Source of the DNA: Dryocola clanedunensis_A
GTDB taxonomy: Bacteria; Pseudomonadota; Gammaproteobacteria; Enterobacterales; Enterobacteriaceae
DNA length: 64,000 nt
Reading direction: 5' to 3' (one strand)
Assembly: GCA_038405435.1 (NCBI GenBank)
Contig: JBBYHZ010000013.1
The position numbers were made by a program, and so were the translations under genes. Below, in pieces: positions 16,913-26,224 of this stretch (the first letter of the stretch is position 1; each line of letters begins with the position of its first letter). The notes beneath the pieces were generated by a model. That model had not been told where the DNA came from. It searched no databases and saw only the letters and a program-made list of their open reading frames with translations.

Positions 16913-17803
16913 TTACAGACCGGGGCGTACACCCAGCGTATGGCAAATCGCGTAGCTCATCTCGGCGCGGTTCAGCGTATAGAAGTGGAAGTCCTTCACG
17001 CCTTCGCGGCTTAAAATCTTCACCATGTCCATGGCGATATTTGCGCCGACCATTTTGCGGGTTTCCGCGTCGTCATCCAGCCCTTCGAACATTTTCGCCA
17101 TCCAGTGCGGCACGCGCACGTTGGTCATGGTGGCGAACTTGTGGGCCTGCTTATAGTTACTGACCGGCAGGATGCCCGGTACGATTTCAACGTCGATGCC
17201 CGTCGCCACGCAGCGGTCGCGGAAGCGAAGGTAGCTTTCCACGTCGAAGAAGAACTGGGTGATAGCGCGGTTTGCACCCGCATCAATTTTACGCTTCAGG
17301 TTGATAAGGTCGGCCTGCGCGCTCTTCGCTTCAGGATGAACTTCCGGGTAAGCGGCGACGGAGATGTCAAAATCGCCCACGTCCTTCAGCAGGGTGACCA
17401 GATCTGAAGCATACATATCCGGCTTGCCGCCGCCCGGGGGTAAATCACCACGCAGGGCAACGATGTGGCGGATACCGTTGTTCCAGTAATCCTGGGCGAT
17501 GGTGCGCAATTCGTCGCGTGATGCATCGATACAGGTCAGGTGCGGCGCGGCTTCCAGACCGGTGCGATCTTTAATGCCTTTGATAATGCTGTGCGTACGG
17601 TCGCGCTCGCCGGAGTTGGCGCCGTAGGTCACGGAGACAAATTTCGGCTTCAGGCTGCTGAGCCTGTCGATGGAGCTCCACAGGGTCTGTTCCATTTCAC
17701 TGGTGCGCGGCGGGAAAAACTCGAAGGAAACGTTAATTTGCCCGGCAACTTCGGCCAGACTCTGATTCAGTGCTTCCCGCTGGTTGGCGTGAAAAAAGCT
17801 CAT
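16913..17803 (-). CDS. metF: Methylenetetrahydrofolate reductase MetF
   Basis: FAD-dependent reduction of 5,10-methylene-THF to 5-methyl-THF, the methyl donor for methionine. The 296-residue protein is full length and has the FEFFPPRT segment with the catalytic glutamate, HLTCIDAS, VALRGDLPPG and ITQFFFDVE, all typical of the family. It has its own promoter with MetJ boxes upstream and is transcribed in the same direction as metL but separately. Confidence 0.98.
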   Translation of the reverse strand: MSFFHANQREALNQSLAEVAGQINVSFEFFPPRTSEMEQTLWSSIDRLSSLKPKFVSVTYGANSGERDRTHSIIKGIKDRTGLEAAPHLTCIDASRDELRTIAQDYWNNGIRHIVALRGDLPPGGGKPDMYASDLVTLLKDVGDFDISVAAYPEVHPEAKSAQADLINLKRKIDAGANRAITQFFFDVESYLRFRDRCVATGIDVEIVPGILPVSNYKQAHKFATMTNVRVPHWMAKMFEGLDDDAETRKMVGANIAMDMVKILSREGVKDFHFYTLNRAEMSYAICHTLGVRPGL

Positions 17804-17850
17804 ACCCTTACCTCATCAATCGCATTTTATTATGTGGTGTTGTGTTTTAC

Positions 17851-17882
17851 TGCTGTCCAGACGTTTAGACGTCCAGATAGCA
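17851..17882 (-). promoter_or_regulatory. Tandem met boxes (MetJ operator) of metF
   Basis: Consecutive 8-bp units resembling AGACGTCT: TGCTGTCC, AGACGTTT, AGACGTCC and AGATAGCA. The middle two are strongest. MetJ with S-adenosylmethionine binds such arrays cooperatively. They lie about 50-80 bp upstream of the metF start. Confidence 0.88.
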
Positions 17883-17989
17883 AGATGAAGGAAAAGGCGA
17901 AGGCCGTCAACTGAAAAATCACTACAGGATCTGAGGAATTCTCACGGAAGGTGAATTTTGTTCATGATGCGGGAAAGCGGGGATGTTGA

Positions 17990-18067
17990 GCGGTGGATGA
18001 CGCTGGCGTTTATCCACCCTACGACTTGAGAAGCCTTTGTAGGGCGAATAAGCCTGCGTCATCCGCC
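17990..18067. repeat. Pair of inverted REP elements (BIME)
   Basis: Two copies of a REP-type palindrome face each other: 17990-18022 (GGTGGATGACGC...CCACCCTAC) and 18039-18067, whose reverse complement reads GGCGGATGACGC...GCCCTAC. They sit between the metL stop and the metF promoter. BIMEs can stabilise upstream mRNA, bind gyrase or IHF, and are mobilised by RAYT transposases. With the met boxes they account for most of the 270-bp metL-metF gap. Confidence 0.8.
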
Positions 18068-18073
18068 GAGGGG

Positions 18074-20506
18074 CTACAGCAGCTGCGCCAGGCGGTTAAG
18101 ATCGGACTGGATAGCACCAGCGGTGACATCGCGTCCTGCGCCCGGCCCACGGATCACCAGCGGGTTATCGCGGTACCAGCGGCTTTCGATGGCAAAGACG
18201 TTGTCGCACGGCAGCAGAGCGGCCAGAGGATGTTCAGGGCGAACGGCCTCCACGCCAACGCGTGCTTTACCGTTCGCATCAAAGCGCGCCACATAGCGCA
18301 GCACCAGCCCCATCTCCTGGGCGGCTTCCAGGCGTTGGACCATCTGGTCATTCAGCGCCTCGCCGTTCTCAAAGAAGTGATCGACCGACCCTTCTTCACA
18401 GCCGTTTGGCACGAGAGACTCTACCCGCACCTGGTCAGGCTCGATGTCGTAGCCCGCTTCACGGGCAAGAATCACCAGCTTGCGCATTACGTCTTTACCG
18501 GACAGATCAACACGCGGATCCGGCTCCGTCAGCCCCTGCTGCCAGGCCTGATCCACCAGCTCGGTAAACGGCACGGTGCCGTCAAATTGCAGGAAGAGCC
18601 AGGAGAGCGTGCCGGAGAAGATACCGCTGATGGCCAGAATCGCATCGCCGCTGTCACGCAGGTCGCGCACCGTGTGGTTTACCGGCAAGCCAGCGCCGAC
18701 GGTGGCATTGTACAGCCAGTGGCGACCTGTCTTTTCAAACGCGTCGCGGATCTGGCGGTACTTCTGTCCGTTACCGGCACCGGCCAGCTTATTGGCGCTG
18801 ATAACGTGGAAACCGTGGCTTGCGAAGTCGAGATACTGATCGGCCAGCTGTTCGCTGGCGGTGACGTCCAGCACCACTAAATCGTCGTACGGGTGGGCGC
18901 GCATCCACAGGAAGAGGGACTCTTCATCCTGCTCTACCGCTTCGTCATTGAAAAACGCCAGCGCGCGGCTCGCATCCAGCCCTTCGTAGTTCAGCAGGCT
19001 GCGGCGGCTGTCCACCACGCCCGCCAGCACAAATTCAAAGCCGGTGCGGGCAGAGAGCGTTTCCTGCTCGCGGGCAAACAGTTCCAGCCAGCGGGAGCCA
19101 ATATTCCCCTTGCCGAACAGCACCAGCCCGATGCGTTTTTCTGCGCGGAACAGCGACTTGTGCAGGCCCTGAATCAGGTTCTCCGTCGGGCCACCGCGCA
19201 GCACGGCCACAATGCTGATGCCATCTTCGGACTGCCAGATATATTCCACCGGCTGGTCTTTCAGCTGCTGCCAGAAGCGATGGCTGTGCAACGGGTTACG
19301 ACAAACGCCCGCGCCAACCATCGCCACCAGCGCCAGCCCTTCACGCAGGCGTAACTCGCCCGGCAGACCAGCGGCCTGAAGCTGCTCCAGCGCGCTGTTA
19401 ACCACTTCGGAGGTGTAGCAAAGCTGCAGCAGATTACGGTCGGGATGCACGCCAACGGACAGCGGGCGGATCTGAATACGCTTGAGAAGGGTATCCAACT
19501 CTTTTTGTGCCAGCTTAAAATCCTGGCCCGCAGAGATCTGGAACTCGATCAGGCAGACGTCGTCATGGCTGGTGACGATGCGCGCGCCCGTACCGGATGC
19601 CAGCACGCGTTCAATGCGTGTCGAACCTTGTTCCGGGGAGTAGCTGCAGCGCAGCTGTAGATCGATATCGCTGCCGGACACGGGCTGTAATGTACGAGCG
19701 TGCAGTACCGGAGCCGCAAGACGGGCCAGCTCGCTGGCTTCGTCCAGACGCAGCAGCGGCAGCAGGCAGGCATCTTTCACTTTACGTGGGTCGGCGCTGT
19801 ATACCCCGGCCACGTCGCTCCAGATGGTCACACGGGAAACGCCCGCCAGCGCGCCGATTTGGGTTGCCGAGTAGTCTGAGCCGTTACGGCCTAACAGCAC
19901 GGTTTCGCCCGCGTCGTTGCGGCAGATAAAGCCGGTAACGACCAAGCGCTTATGGGGATGCTGCGCCATCAATTCTTGCAGCAGCGGCCAGGAGAGCCCT
20001 TCGTTAACCTGAGGCTGGGCCGAACGCTCGGCGCGCATGAATTCGCGCGCATCAAGCCAGGCGGCCTCTATACCCTGTAGATTCAGCACCGCAGACATCA
20101 GGCGTGCAGACCAGATTTCGCCGTGGCCAACCACTTCGGCATACACCGCATCGGTGATTTTGCCGTCCAGCAGACCGGCCAGCCGTTCCAGATCGTGAAT
20201 AAACTCGCCGATCAGACCGTCTGCCACCTCGGGCGGCAGCAGGCCGCTGATTAGCTCGCTCTGATAGCGGCGCAGCGCCTGCTGAACCTGGTGTGCAGAT
20301 AGCCGGTCGCTCTGGCTCAGCTTTAGCCAGCTGATTAGCTGGTTGGTGGTGCTGCCAGCGGCAGAGACCACCATCAGGTCGCCAGGCCTGGAATATTCGG
20401 TCATGATACCCGCCACACGCAGGTAACACTTCACATCTGCAAGACTACTGCCGCCAAACTTGTGCAGTTGACGAACCGGCGTCCCTGCTGGTGCTGAAAC
20501 ACTCAT
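18074..20506 (-). CDS. metL: Bifunctional aspartokinase/homoserine dehydrogenase II MetL
   Basis: First and third steps of the aspartate pathway in one chain, for methionine synthesis. The 810-residue protein has the N-terminal kinase (KFGGSSLADV near residue 16, GRNGSDYSAT), a central regulatory region, and the C-terminal dehydrogenase (VLFGKGNIGSRWLE; ISANKLAGAGN; GTLSWLF). Length equals E. coli MetL. It begins 2 bp after metB, so the metBL operon is tightly coupled and repressed by MetJ. Confidence 0.98.
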   Translation of the reverse strand: MSVSAPAGTPVRQLHKFGGSSLADVKCYLRVAGIMTEYSRPGDLMVVSAAGSTTNQLISWLKLSQSDRLSAHQVQQALRRYQSELISGLLPPEVADGLIGEFIHDLERLAGLLDGKITDAVYAEVVGHGEIWSARLMSAVLNLQGIEAAWLDAREFMRAERSAQPQVNEGLSWPLLQELMAQHPHKRLVVTGFICRNDAGETVLLGRNGSDYSATQIGALAGVSRVTIWSDVAGVYSADPRKVKDACLLPLLRLDEASELARLAAPVLHARTLQPVSGSDIDLQLRCSYSPEQGSTRIERVLASGTGARIVTSHDDVCLIEFQISAGQDFKLAQKELDTLLKRIQIRPLSVGVHPDRNLLQLCYTSEVVNSALEQLQAAGLPGELRLREGLALVAMVGAGVCRNPLHSHRFWQQLKDQPVEYIWQSEDGISIVAVLRGGPTENLIQGLHKSLFRAEKRIGLVLFGKGNIGSRWLELFAREQETLSARTGFEFVLAGVVDSRRSLLNYEGLDASRALAFFNDEAVEQDEESLFLWMRAHPYDDLVVLDVTASEQLADQYLDFASHGFHVISANKLAGAGNGQKYRQIRDAFEKTGRHWLYNATVGAGLPVNHTVRDLRDSGDAILAISGIFSGTLSWLFLQFDGTVPFTELVDQAWQQGLTEPDPRVDLSGKDVMRKLVILAREAGYDIEPDQVRVESLVPNGCEEGSVDHFFENGEALNDQMVQRLEAAQEMGLVLRYVARFDANGKARVGVEAVRPEHPLAALLPCDNVFAIESRWYRDNPLVIRGPGAGRDVTAGAIQSDLNRLAQLL

Positions 20507-20508
20507 GC

Positions 20509-21669
20509 TTACCCCTCTCTTGCCACCCGGAAGGCATTTTCCAGGTCGGCAATTAAATCATCGCCATCTTCAATACCGGTAGAGATACGCAGCAGCGTTT
20601 CGGAAATGCCAGCCGCGGCTCGCGCTTCCGGCGCCATGCCCGCATGGGTCATGGTTGCCGCGTGGGAAATCAGGCTTTCAACGCCACCCAGCGATTCCGC
20701 AAGGGTGAAGAGCGACAGCCCGCTCAGGAAACGGCGCAGGGTCTGCTCGTCTCCGTCAAATTCAAAACTCAGCATCGCGCCAAACCCTTTCTGCTGGCGG
20801 GCCGCGATCTCGTGCCCCTGGTTTTCCGGCAGCGATGGATGATACAGCTTTTTCACCAGCGGCTGCGTCTTCAGGTACTCAACGATGGCCTGGGCGTTGC
20901 GCTGGGCAACTTCCATACGCGGTGACAGCGTGCGCAGACCACGCAGCAGCAGATAGCTGTCAAACGCGCTGCCGGTCACGCCGATGTTATTCGCCCACCA
21001 GGCAAGCTCGGTGACCAGCTCAGGATCTTTCGCTATCACTACGCCAGCCACCACATCAGAGTGGCCGTTCAGGTATTTGGTGCAGGAGTGCAGAACCAGA
21101 TCCGCCCCCAGCGCCAGCGGATTTTGCAGGGCCGGGCTCAGGAAGGTGTTATCCACTACGCTTATCGCCCCGGCTTCACGCGCCGCGGCACATATTTTCG
21201 CAATATCTACCACGCGTAACAATGGGTTGCTCGGGCTTTCTACCAGTACCAGCTTCGGTTTTTCGGCAAGCGCCGCGTTCAGGGCTGCTTCGTCCCCCTG
21301 ATCGACAAATAAAACGCGGTATGCGCCGCGTTTTGCCAGGCTGTCAAACAGGCGATAGCTGCCGCCGTAGCAGTCATGCGGCGCCACCAGCAGATCGCCA
21401 GGCTTCAGGAAGACCGTTGTCACCAGGTGAATGGCAGACATGCCGGTGTTGGTCATCACGGCACCTGCCCCGCCTTCAAGTTCAGCCAGCGCGCGCTGGA
21501 CTACGTCACGCGTCGGGTTACCGCGTCGCGAATAGTCATGGGCACGAGGTTCATTAAAGCCGGTGAAGTTATAGGTGCTGGAGAGGTGGATGGGTGGAAC
21601 AACACAGCCGTATTGCTCGTCATCATTTAAACCGCTGCGTACTGCGATGGTTGCCTGTTTGCGCGTCAT
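20509..21669 (-). CDS. metB: Cystathionine gamma-synthase MetB
   Basis: PLP enzyme that joins O-succinylhomoserine and cysteine into cystathionine. The 386-residue protein has YSRRGNPTRD, the PLP-contact region VVDNTFLSPALQNPL and the Schiff-base lysine in LVLHSCTKYLNGHSDV. First gene of metBL, divergent from the repressor gene metJ, with MetJ boxes in between. Confidence 0.98.
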   Translation of the reverse strand: MTRKQATIAVRSGLNDDEQYGCVVPPIHLSSTYNFTGFNEPRAHDYSRRGNPTRDVVQRALAELEGGAGAVMTNTGMSAIHLVTTVFLKPGDLLVAPHDCYGGSYRLFDSLAKRGAYRVLFVDQGDEAALNAALAEKPKLVLVESPSNPLLRVVDIAKICAAAREAGAISVVDNTFLSPALQNPLALGADLVLHSCTKYLNGHSDVVAGVVIAKDPELVTELAWWANNIGVTGSAFDSYLLLRGLRTLSPRMEVAQRNAQAIVEYLKTQPLVKKLYHPSLPENQGHEIAARQQKGFGAMLSFEFDGDEQTLRRFLSGLSLFTLAESLGGVESLISHAATMTHAGMAPEARAAAGISETLLRISTGIEDGDDLIADLENAFRVAREG

Positions 21670-21730
21670 TGTCTGCCCGATCCTTGCTGGTGGAATAAAG
21701 GTCAGGCATCAGAGTAAACATTGAAAAGAT

Positions 21731-21762
21731 AGACGTCAATACATCTGGACATCTAAACTTCT
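21731..21762. promoter_or_regulatory. Tandem met boxes between metB and metJ
   Basis: Four consecutive 8-bp units read AGACGTCA, ATACATCT, GGACATCT and AAACTTCT, all close to AGACGTCT; weaker units may extend the array rightwards. The array lies in the 262-bp interval between divergent metBL and metJ, so MetJ should control both the operon and itself. Confidence 0.9.
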
Positions 21763-21931
21763 TTGCGTATAGATTGAGCAAACGCGAAATAGCCGTTAAA
21801 ATTATATGCTTTAGCGCGACAGCGTCGCAGACTGCGCCCTGTTCAACGCGGTACACTAGACAGATAATCGCCCAAATCGTGCCACGCCCGTTTTGAGCAT
21901 GTTTAATTGATAAGAGGATTAAAGGTATCTC

Positions 21932-22249
21932 ATGGCTGAATGGAGCGGCGAATATATCAGCCCTTACGCTGAGCACGGTAAGAAGAGTGAACAAGTAAAG
22001 AAAATTACGGTGTCCATTCCTCTGAAGGTGTTAAAAATCCTCACCGATGAGCGCACCCGTCGCCAGGTGAACAACCTGCGACACGCAACGAACAGTGAAC
22101 TGCTGTGTGAAGCATTCCTTCACGCCTTCACGGGCCAGCCTCTGCCGAACGATGAAGACCTGCGTAAAGAACGCAGCGATGAAATCCCGGAAGCAGCGAA
22201 GGTGATTATGCGCGAGCTGGGGATAGATCCGGATACCTGGGAATACTAA
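21932..22249 (+). CDS. metJ: Methionine repressor MetJ
   Basis: Ribbon-helix-helix repressor of the methionine regulon that uses S-adenosylmethionine as corepressor. The 105-residue protein is nearly identical to E. coli MetJ: the DNA-contacting beta strand is [11 protein letters not shown] (about 23-33), then the helices with [24 protein letters not shown]. Its product acts on the met boxes beside it and before metF. It shares a two-way terminator with rpmE; yiiX, next to metJ in K-12, is absent. Confidence 0.98.
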
Positions 22250-22273
22250 ATTCCATCCCGGATTTCAGATACA

Positions 22274-22298
22274 AAAAAGGCGCCGTAAGGCGCCTTTC
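22274..22298. terminator. Two-way terminator between metJ and rpmE
   Basis: AAAGGCGCC/GGCGCCTTT stem (22276-22284 and 22289-22297) with a GTAA loop; it serves both convergent genes. Confidence 0.92.
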
Positions 22299-22319
22299 TC
22301 ATTTCCGGACGGCGAAAAC

Positions 22320-22532
22320 TTATTTCGCGCCTGGGATGCTGAAACGCTTGTTGAAGCGGTCAACACGGCCACCGGTAGCAACGTCACGCTGTTTACCAGT
22401 GTAGAACGGGTGGCATTCACCACAAACGTCCAGGTTCAGATCGTGACCCGCAGTAGAGCGGATTTTGATAGAATTACCGCAAGAACAGTTGGCAGTAATT
22501 ACGTCATATTTAGGGTGGATATCTTTTTTCAT
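22320..22532 (-). CDS. rpmE: Ribosomal protein bL31 (zinc form)
   Basis: Component of the large subunit that bridges to the small subunit. The 70-residue protein keeps all four zinc ligands (C16, C18, C37, C40), so this is the zinc-containing form rather than the zinc-free paralogue YkgM. The 209-bp gap to priA holds its leader and the promoters of both divergent genes. The leader may form a structure for bL31 self-control, known in E. coli, but I could not fold it with certainty. Confidence 0.97.
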   Translation of the reverse strand: MKKDIHPKYDVITANCSCGNSIKIRSTAGHDLNLDVCGECHPFYTGKQRDVATGGRVDRFNKRFSIPGAK

Positions 22533-22741
22533 GGAAAACCTCAGGTCTAAGGCCGCGTCGCTCTTCCAGCCCTAACGCCAGACACCACGCGATGTTAATA
22601 AAGTAGGTTTATTCGAAGCCAAAACTGCGCATCAAAGGCGGCGAATCATACAGAATCCCGCAGGTGCTTGCAAACTGATCCGCAATTTCGCGAACACACA
22701 GTGTACACTATCTCGTCTTTTTTATCACCCCGGATGCTTTC

Positions 22742-24937
22742 ATGCCTGTTGCTCACGTTGCCCTGCCGGTTCCACTTGCCCGAACTTTTGATTATCTGAT
22801 CCCCGTGGGAATGCAGGTGGCGGCTGGCTGTCGCGTTATGGTGCCGTTCGGTAAACGCGAGGCGGTAGGCATTGTCGTTTCCGTGAGTGAAAAGAGCGAA
22901 CTGCCTTTAAGCGACCTGAAACCTGTTGCGGATGTGCTGGACGGCGAGTCGCTATTTCCGGCCTCGCTGTGGCGCGTTTTGCTGTGGGCAAAAGATTATT
23001 ACCATCACCCGATTGGCGACGTCCTGTTTCACGCGCTGCCCATCCTGCTGCGCCAGGGCAAGCCCGCTCACCATGCGCCGCTGTGGTACTGGTTCGCCAC
23101 CGAAGAGGGCAAGGCGGTTGATATCAATAGCCTCAAGCGTGCGCCTAAACAGCAGCAGGCGCTGGCGGCGGTGCGGCAGAAAAATATCTGGCGTCATCAG
23201 GTCGGCGAAATGGACATCAGCGAGCAGGGTTTACAGGCGCTGCGCACCAAAGGCCTGTGCGATCTTAAAAGCTCAGCCCCGGCCACAATGGACTGGCGCG
23301 AGAACTATTCCGTGGCGGGTGAGCGCTTACGCCTGAATACCGAACAGGCCACGGCGGTAGGGGCAATCCACAGCGCGGATAAAGAATTTTCTGCCTGGCT
23401 GCTGGCGGGGATCACCGGGTCAGGCAAAACCGAAGTCTATCTCAGCGTGCTGGAAAACGTGCTCGCGCAGGGCAAACAGGCGCTGGTGCTGGTGCCGGAA
23501 ATCGGCCTGACGCCGCAGACCATCGCCCGCTTCCGCGAACGTTTTAACGCCCCGGTTGAAGTGCTGCACTCCGGTCTGAACGACAGCGAACGTCTTGCCG
23601 TGTGGCTGAAAGCCCGCAGCGGCGAGGCGGCAATCGTCATCGGTACACGCTCATCTCTCTTCACGCCTTTCTGTCGTCTTGGCGTCATCGTTATAGATGA
23701 AGAGCACGACAGCTCTTACAAGCAGCAGGAGGGCTGGCGCTACCACGCCCGAGACCTGGCGGTGTACCGGGCGCACGCAGAAAACATCCCGATTATTCTG
23801 GGCTCGGCGACTCCCGCGCTGGAGACGCTGCATAACGTGCAGCTTGGCAAGTATCGCCAGCTGCGCCTGACAAAACGCGCCGGGAATGCGCGTCCGGCCA
23901 CCCAGCAGGTTGTCGACCTGAAGGGGCAGCCGCTGAAGTCGGGCCTTGCCCCGGCGCTCATCAAGAAAATTGGCCAGCATTTACAGGCCGACAACCAGGT
24001 GATTCTGTTTCTGAACCGCCGGGGGTTCGCCCCGGCCCTGCTGTGCCACGAATGCGGATGGATAGCTGAATGCCCGCGCTGCGATCGCTATTTTACGCTG
24101 CATCAGGGCAGCCGCCAGCTGCGCTGCCACCACTGCGACAGCCAGCGCCCCATTCCCCACCAGTGTCCGGGCTGCGGATCTACCAACCTGGTGCCAGTGG
24201 GGATGGGCACTGAACAGCTTGAGCAAAGCCTGGCGCCGATGTTCCCCAACGTGCCGCTTTCGCGAATCGATCGTGATACTACCAGCCGGAAAGGCGCTCT
24301 GGAGCAACAGCTGGCGGAAGTGCATCGCGGCGGCGCGCGGATTCTCATCGGCACGCAGATGCTGGCGAAAGGTCACCATTTCCCGGACGTCACGCTCGTC
24401 GCCCTGCTGGATGTAGACGGCGCGCTGTTCTCAGCGGACTTCCGGGCCGCCGAACGCTTTGCGCAGCTCTACGTCCAGGTTTCAGGCCGCGCCGGACGCG
24501 CTGGCAAGCCGGGCGAAGTGGTGCTGCAAACTCACCATCCTGAGCATCCGTTGCTGCAAACCCTGCTGACTCAGGGCTACGATGCCTTCGCCGCTCAGGC
24601 GCAGGTCGAACGCCAGACGGTATTCCTTCCGCCGTTCACCAGCCACGTGATCTTCCGTGCGGAAGACCATAATAATCAGCAGGCGCCGCTTTTCCTTCAG
24701 CAGCTGCGCAATCTTCTCGAGTCCAGCCCCCTGCGTGATGAACAGCTGTGGATCATGGGGCCGGTACCGTCTTTACAGCCAAAACGCGGCGGTCGCTTCC
24801 GCTGGCAAATCCTCCTCCAGCACCCTTCGCGCGCCCGTTTGCAGCGCCTGATTAGCCATTCGCTGGCCCTGGTCAACACGCTGCCGGAATCCCGCAAAGT
24901 GAAGTGGATGCTGGATGTCGATCCGATTGAGGGCTAG
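22742..24937 (+). CDS. priA: Replication restart helicase PriA
   Basis: 3'-5' DNA helicase that recognises abandoned forks and starts primosome assembly. The 731-residue protein has an N-terminal 3' DNA-binding domain (AHVALPVPLARTFDYL), Walker A in GITGSGKTEVYLS (about 225-237), DEEHD Walker B, eight cysteines in the zinc region (CHECGWIAECPRC, CHHCD, CPGC) and the C-terminal helicase lobe with VSGRAGRAGKPGEV. It is divergent from rpmE. Confidence 0.97.
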   Translation: MPVAHVALPVPLARTFDYLIPVGMQVAAGCRVMVPFGKREAVGIVVSVSEKSELPLSDLKPVADVLDGESLFPASLWRVLLWAKDYYHHPIGDVLFHALPILLRQGKPAHHAPLWYWFATEEGKAVDINSLKRAPKQQQALAAVRQKNIWRHQVGEMDISEQGLQALRTKGLCDLKSSAPATMDWRENYSVAGERLRLNTEQATAVGAIHSADKEFSAWLLAGITGSGKTEVYLSVLENVLAQGKQALVLVPEIGLTPQTIARFRERFNAPVEVLHSGLNDSERLAVWLKARSGEAAIVIGTRSSLFTPFCRLGVIVIDEEHDSSYKQQEGWRYHARDLAVYRAHAENIPIILGSATPALETLHNVQLGKYRQLRLTKRAGNARPATQQVVDLKGQPLKSGLAPALIKKIGQHLQADNQVILFLNRRGFAPALLCHECGWIAECPRCDRYFTLHQGSRQLRCHHCDSQRPIPHQCPGCGSTNLVPVGMGTEQLEQSLAPMFPNVPLSRIDRDTTSRKGALEQQLAEVHRGGARILIGTQMLAKGHHFPDVTLVALLDVDGALFSADFRAAERFAQLYVQVSGRAGRAGKPGEVVLQTHHPEHPLLQTLLTQGYDAFAAQAQVERQTVFLPPFTSHVIFRAEDHNNQQAPLFLQQLRNLLESSPLRDEQLWIMGPVPSLQPKRGGRFRWQILLQHPSRARLQRLISHSLALVNTLPESRKVKWMLDVDPIEG

Positions 24938-25101
24938 CACAAGGCGGGCCCGTTATGCGAAGCGGATCGAAAAATTTATTACCCGTCACACTTTTAATGA
25001 AATTTCTGTAACCGGCGACATCAATATTCTGCTAAGAATGTGAACACGATCAGACATCAGGGAAGAGTCGAAGTCTGCGGAAGGCATGCGAGGAGAAGAA
25101 G

Positions 25102-26136
25102 TTGAAGCCGAAGAAGCAGGTTGCCAATGCAACCATGAAAGATGTTGCCGTCCAGGCGAAAGTCTCTACCGCAACGGTATCCCGTGCATTAATGAATCCC
25201 GATAAGGTGTCGCAAAGCACACGCAACCGGGTTGAACAGGCAGCAATAGAAGTTGGTTACCTACCGCATTCGTTAGGCCGTAACGCTAAACGCAACGAGT
25301 CGCGCACGATTCTGGTGATTGTGCCGGACATCTGCGATCCCTTTTTCAGCGAAATTATCCGCGGCATTGAAGTCACCGCGGCGGACCAGGGCTACCTGGT
25401 GCTGATTGGCGACTGCGCCCATCAGAATCAGCAGGAAAAGACGTTTATTGACCTGATCATCACCAAGCAAATCGATGGCATGCTGCTGCTCGGCTCACGG
25501 CTGCCTTTTGATGCCAGCCTGGAAGAGCAGCGCAACCTGCCGCCGATGGTTATGGCAAACGAGTTCGCCCCCGAGCTTGAGCTGCCGACGGTGCATATCG
25601 ATAACCTTACCGCAGCCTTTAACGCCGTTTACTATTTACAGCAGCTGGGCCACGAGCGAATCGCGTGTATTGCCGGGCCGGAGGAGATGCCGCTTTGCCA
25701 CTATCGCTTGCAAGGCTATGTTCAGGCGCTACGCCGGACGGGCATGACGGTCGATCCCCATTACATCGCGCGCGGTGACTTTACTTTTGAGGCCGGTGCC
25801 CAGGCGCTTGCGCAACTCCTGTCGCTCCCCGTGCCGCCTACGGCAGTCTTTTGCCACAGCGATGTGATGGCGCTGGGTGCGTTATCGCAGGCGAAACGCA
25901 GCGGCCTGCGTATTCCCGAAGATTTATCGATCATGGGCTTCGATGATATTGCCCTGTCGCAATTCTGTGACCCACCGCTAACCACCGTACAACAGCCGCG
26001 CTTCGATATCGGGCGGGAGGCTATGCTGCTGTTACTGGATCAGCTACACGGTGAAATAGTGAGCAGCGGATCGCGACTGCTGGACTGTGACCTTATCGAA
26101 CGAGGCACCACCAGCGCACCAGGCATGAGAAAATGA
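25102..26136 (+). CDS. cytR: LacI-family repressor CytR
   Basis: Repressor of nucleoside uptake and catabolism genes that acts with CRP and is relieved by cytidine. The helix-turn-helix is MKDVAVQAKVSTATVSRAL (about 12-30), followed by a periplasmic-binding-protein-like sensor domain. The start is TTG at 25102, after a GGAG-rich ribosome site; it aligns with the E. coli start. The product is 344 residues, three longer than I recall for K-12. ftsN follows 88 bp downstream. Confidence 0.95.
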   Translation: MKPKKQVANATMKDVAVQAKVSTATVSRALMNPDKVSQSTRNRVEQAAIEVGYLPHSLGRNAKRNESRTILVIVPDICDPFFSEIIRGIEVTAADQGYLVLIGDCAHQNQQEKTFIDLIITKQIDGMLLLGSRLPFDASLEEQRNLPPMVMANEFAPELELPTVHIDNLTAAFNAVYYLQQLGHERIACIAGPEEMPLCHYRLQGYVQALRRTGMTVDPHYIARGDFTFEAGAQALAQLLSLPVPPTAVFCHSDVMALGALSQAKRSGLRIPEDLSIMGFDDIALSQFCDPPLTTVQQPRFDIGREAMLLLLDQLHGEIVSSGSRLLDCDLIERGTTSAPGMRK

Positions 26137-26224
26137 ACCGCTTTAGGACGCCCTCGTCTGGTCAAAGGGGCATCCCTTCAGTAACATGGCGGGCTGATAA
26201 ACGAATAAATACAGCGAATCAATA

